Assembly: GCA_964246185.1 (NCBI GenBank)
Contig: CAXTPP010000171.1
Location: 1-6,248 of the forward strand
Source of the DNA: LMUY01 sp964246185
Lineage (GTDB): Bacteria > Pseudomonadota > Alphaproteobacteria > Acetobacterales > Acetobacteraceae
Length of the DNA: 6,248 nt
Reading direction: 5' to 3'
A model generated the notes under the pieces. That model saw nothing but the letters and a program-made list of their open reading frames with translations. It did no database searches and was not told where the DNA came from. The position numbers were made by a program, and so were the translations under genes. How positions within the stretch are numbered: position 1 is the stretch's first letter; each line of letters starts with the position of its first letter. This document shows positions 6,228 through 6,248 of the stretch, piece after piece.

Positions 6228-6248
6228 GCTTGACCCCCCGCTTGACCC
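6228..6248. repeat. 9-bp direct repeat GCTTGACCC, two copies 12 bp apart
   Basis: GCTTGACCC occurs at 6228-6236 and again at 6240-6248, separated by CCC, and the second copy runs to the window edge. Each contains CTTGAC, which resembles a -35 element reading rightward, towards a possible divergent gene outside the window. It could also be a binding site for a regulator or the start of a longer tandem array. The window does not reach far enough to decide. Confidence 0.5.

Noticed and set aside
1..6248. CRISPR array, tRNA or rRNA gene, insertion sequence, phage gene or toxin-antitoxin pair
   Set aside because: I saw no regularly spaced repeat-spacer pattern, cloverleaf, rRNA-like sequence, transposase motif or small paired genes on either strand.

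Overview
The window is very GC-rich, with third codon positions almost always G or C, and it is densely coded on both strands. The gene content (an E. coli-type MntR, a FadD-like acyl-CoA ligase, a form II CoxL-like molybdenum hydroxylase subunit and a GGDEF protein) fits a high-GC alphaproteobacterium. The intergenic hairpin elements remind me of those common in Acetobacteraceae (Roseomonas and relatives). That family-level placement is from memory and was not searched.

Layout. Positions 1-134 hold a four-copy CGACCC tandem repeat, possibly the proline-rich tail of an upstream gene cut by the window edge, followed by a short leader. Positions 135-1481 (+) encode a soluble PAS/GAF-like/GGDEF diguanylate cyclase with an intact active site and an RxxD inhibitory site. 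Positions 1482-1639 hold three stacked hairpins and a possible promoter. Positions 1640-3955 (+) encode the complete molybdopterin-binding subunit of a xanthine dehydrogenase/CO dehydrogenase-family enzyme, with the form II AYRGAGR signature and no small or medium subunit gene beside it. Positions 3956-4078 separate convergent genes and hold four hairpins, two of which form a second copy of the element found after the GGDEF gene. Positions 4079-5728 (-) encode a FadD-like acyl-CoA ligase. Positions 5737-6171 (-) encode an MntR-type manganese-responsive regulator, upstream of and apparently co-transcribed with the ligase. Positions 6172-6248 hold the mntR leader and a 9-bp direct repeat at the window edge.

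How the parts relate. There are three probable transcription units: the GGDEF gene, the molybdenum hydroxylase gene, and a leftward mntR-ligase pair. I see no complete multi-gene novel system. The points most worth a second look are the orphan form II molybdenum subunit, the two-copy hairpin element with compensatory base changes, and the mntR/ligase junction, where a perfect inverted repeat holds the mntR stop codon in a stem and the ligase ribosome binding site in its loop.
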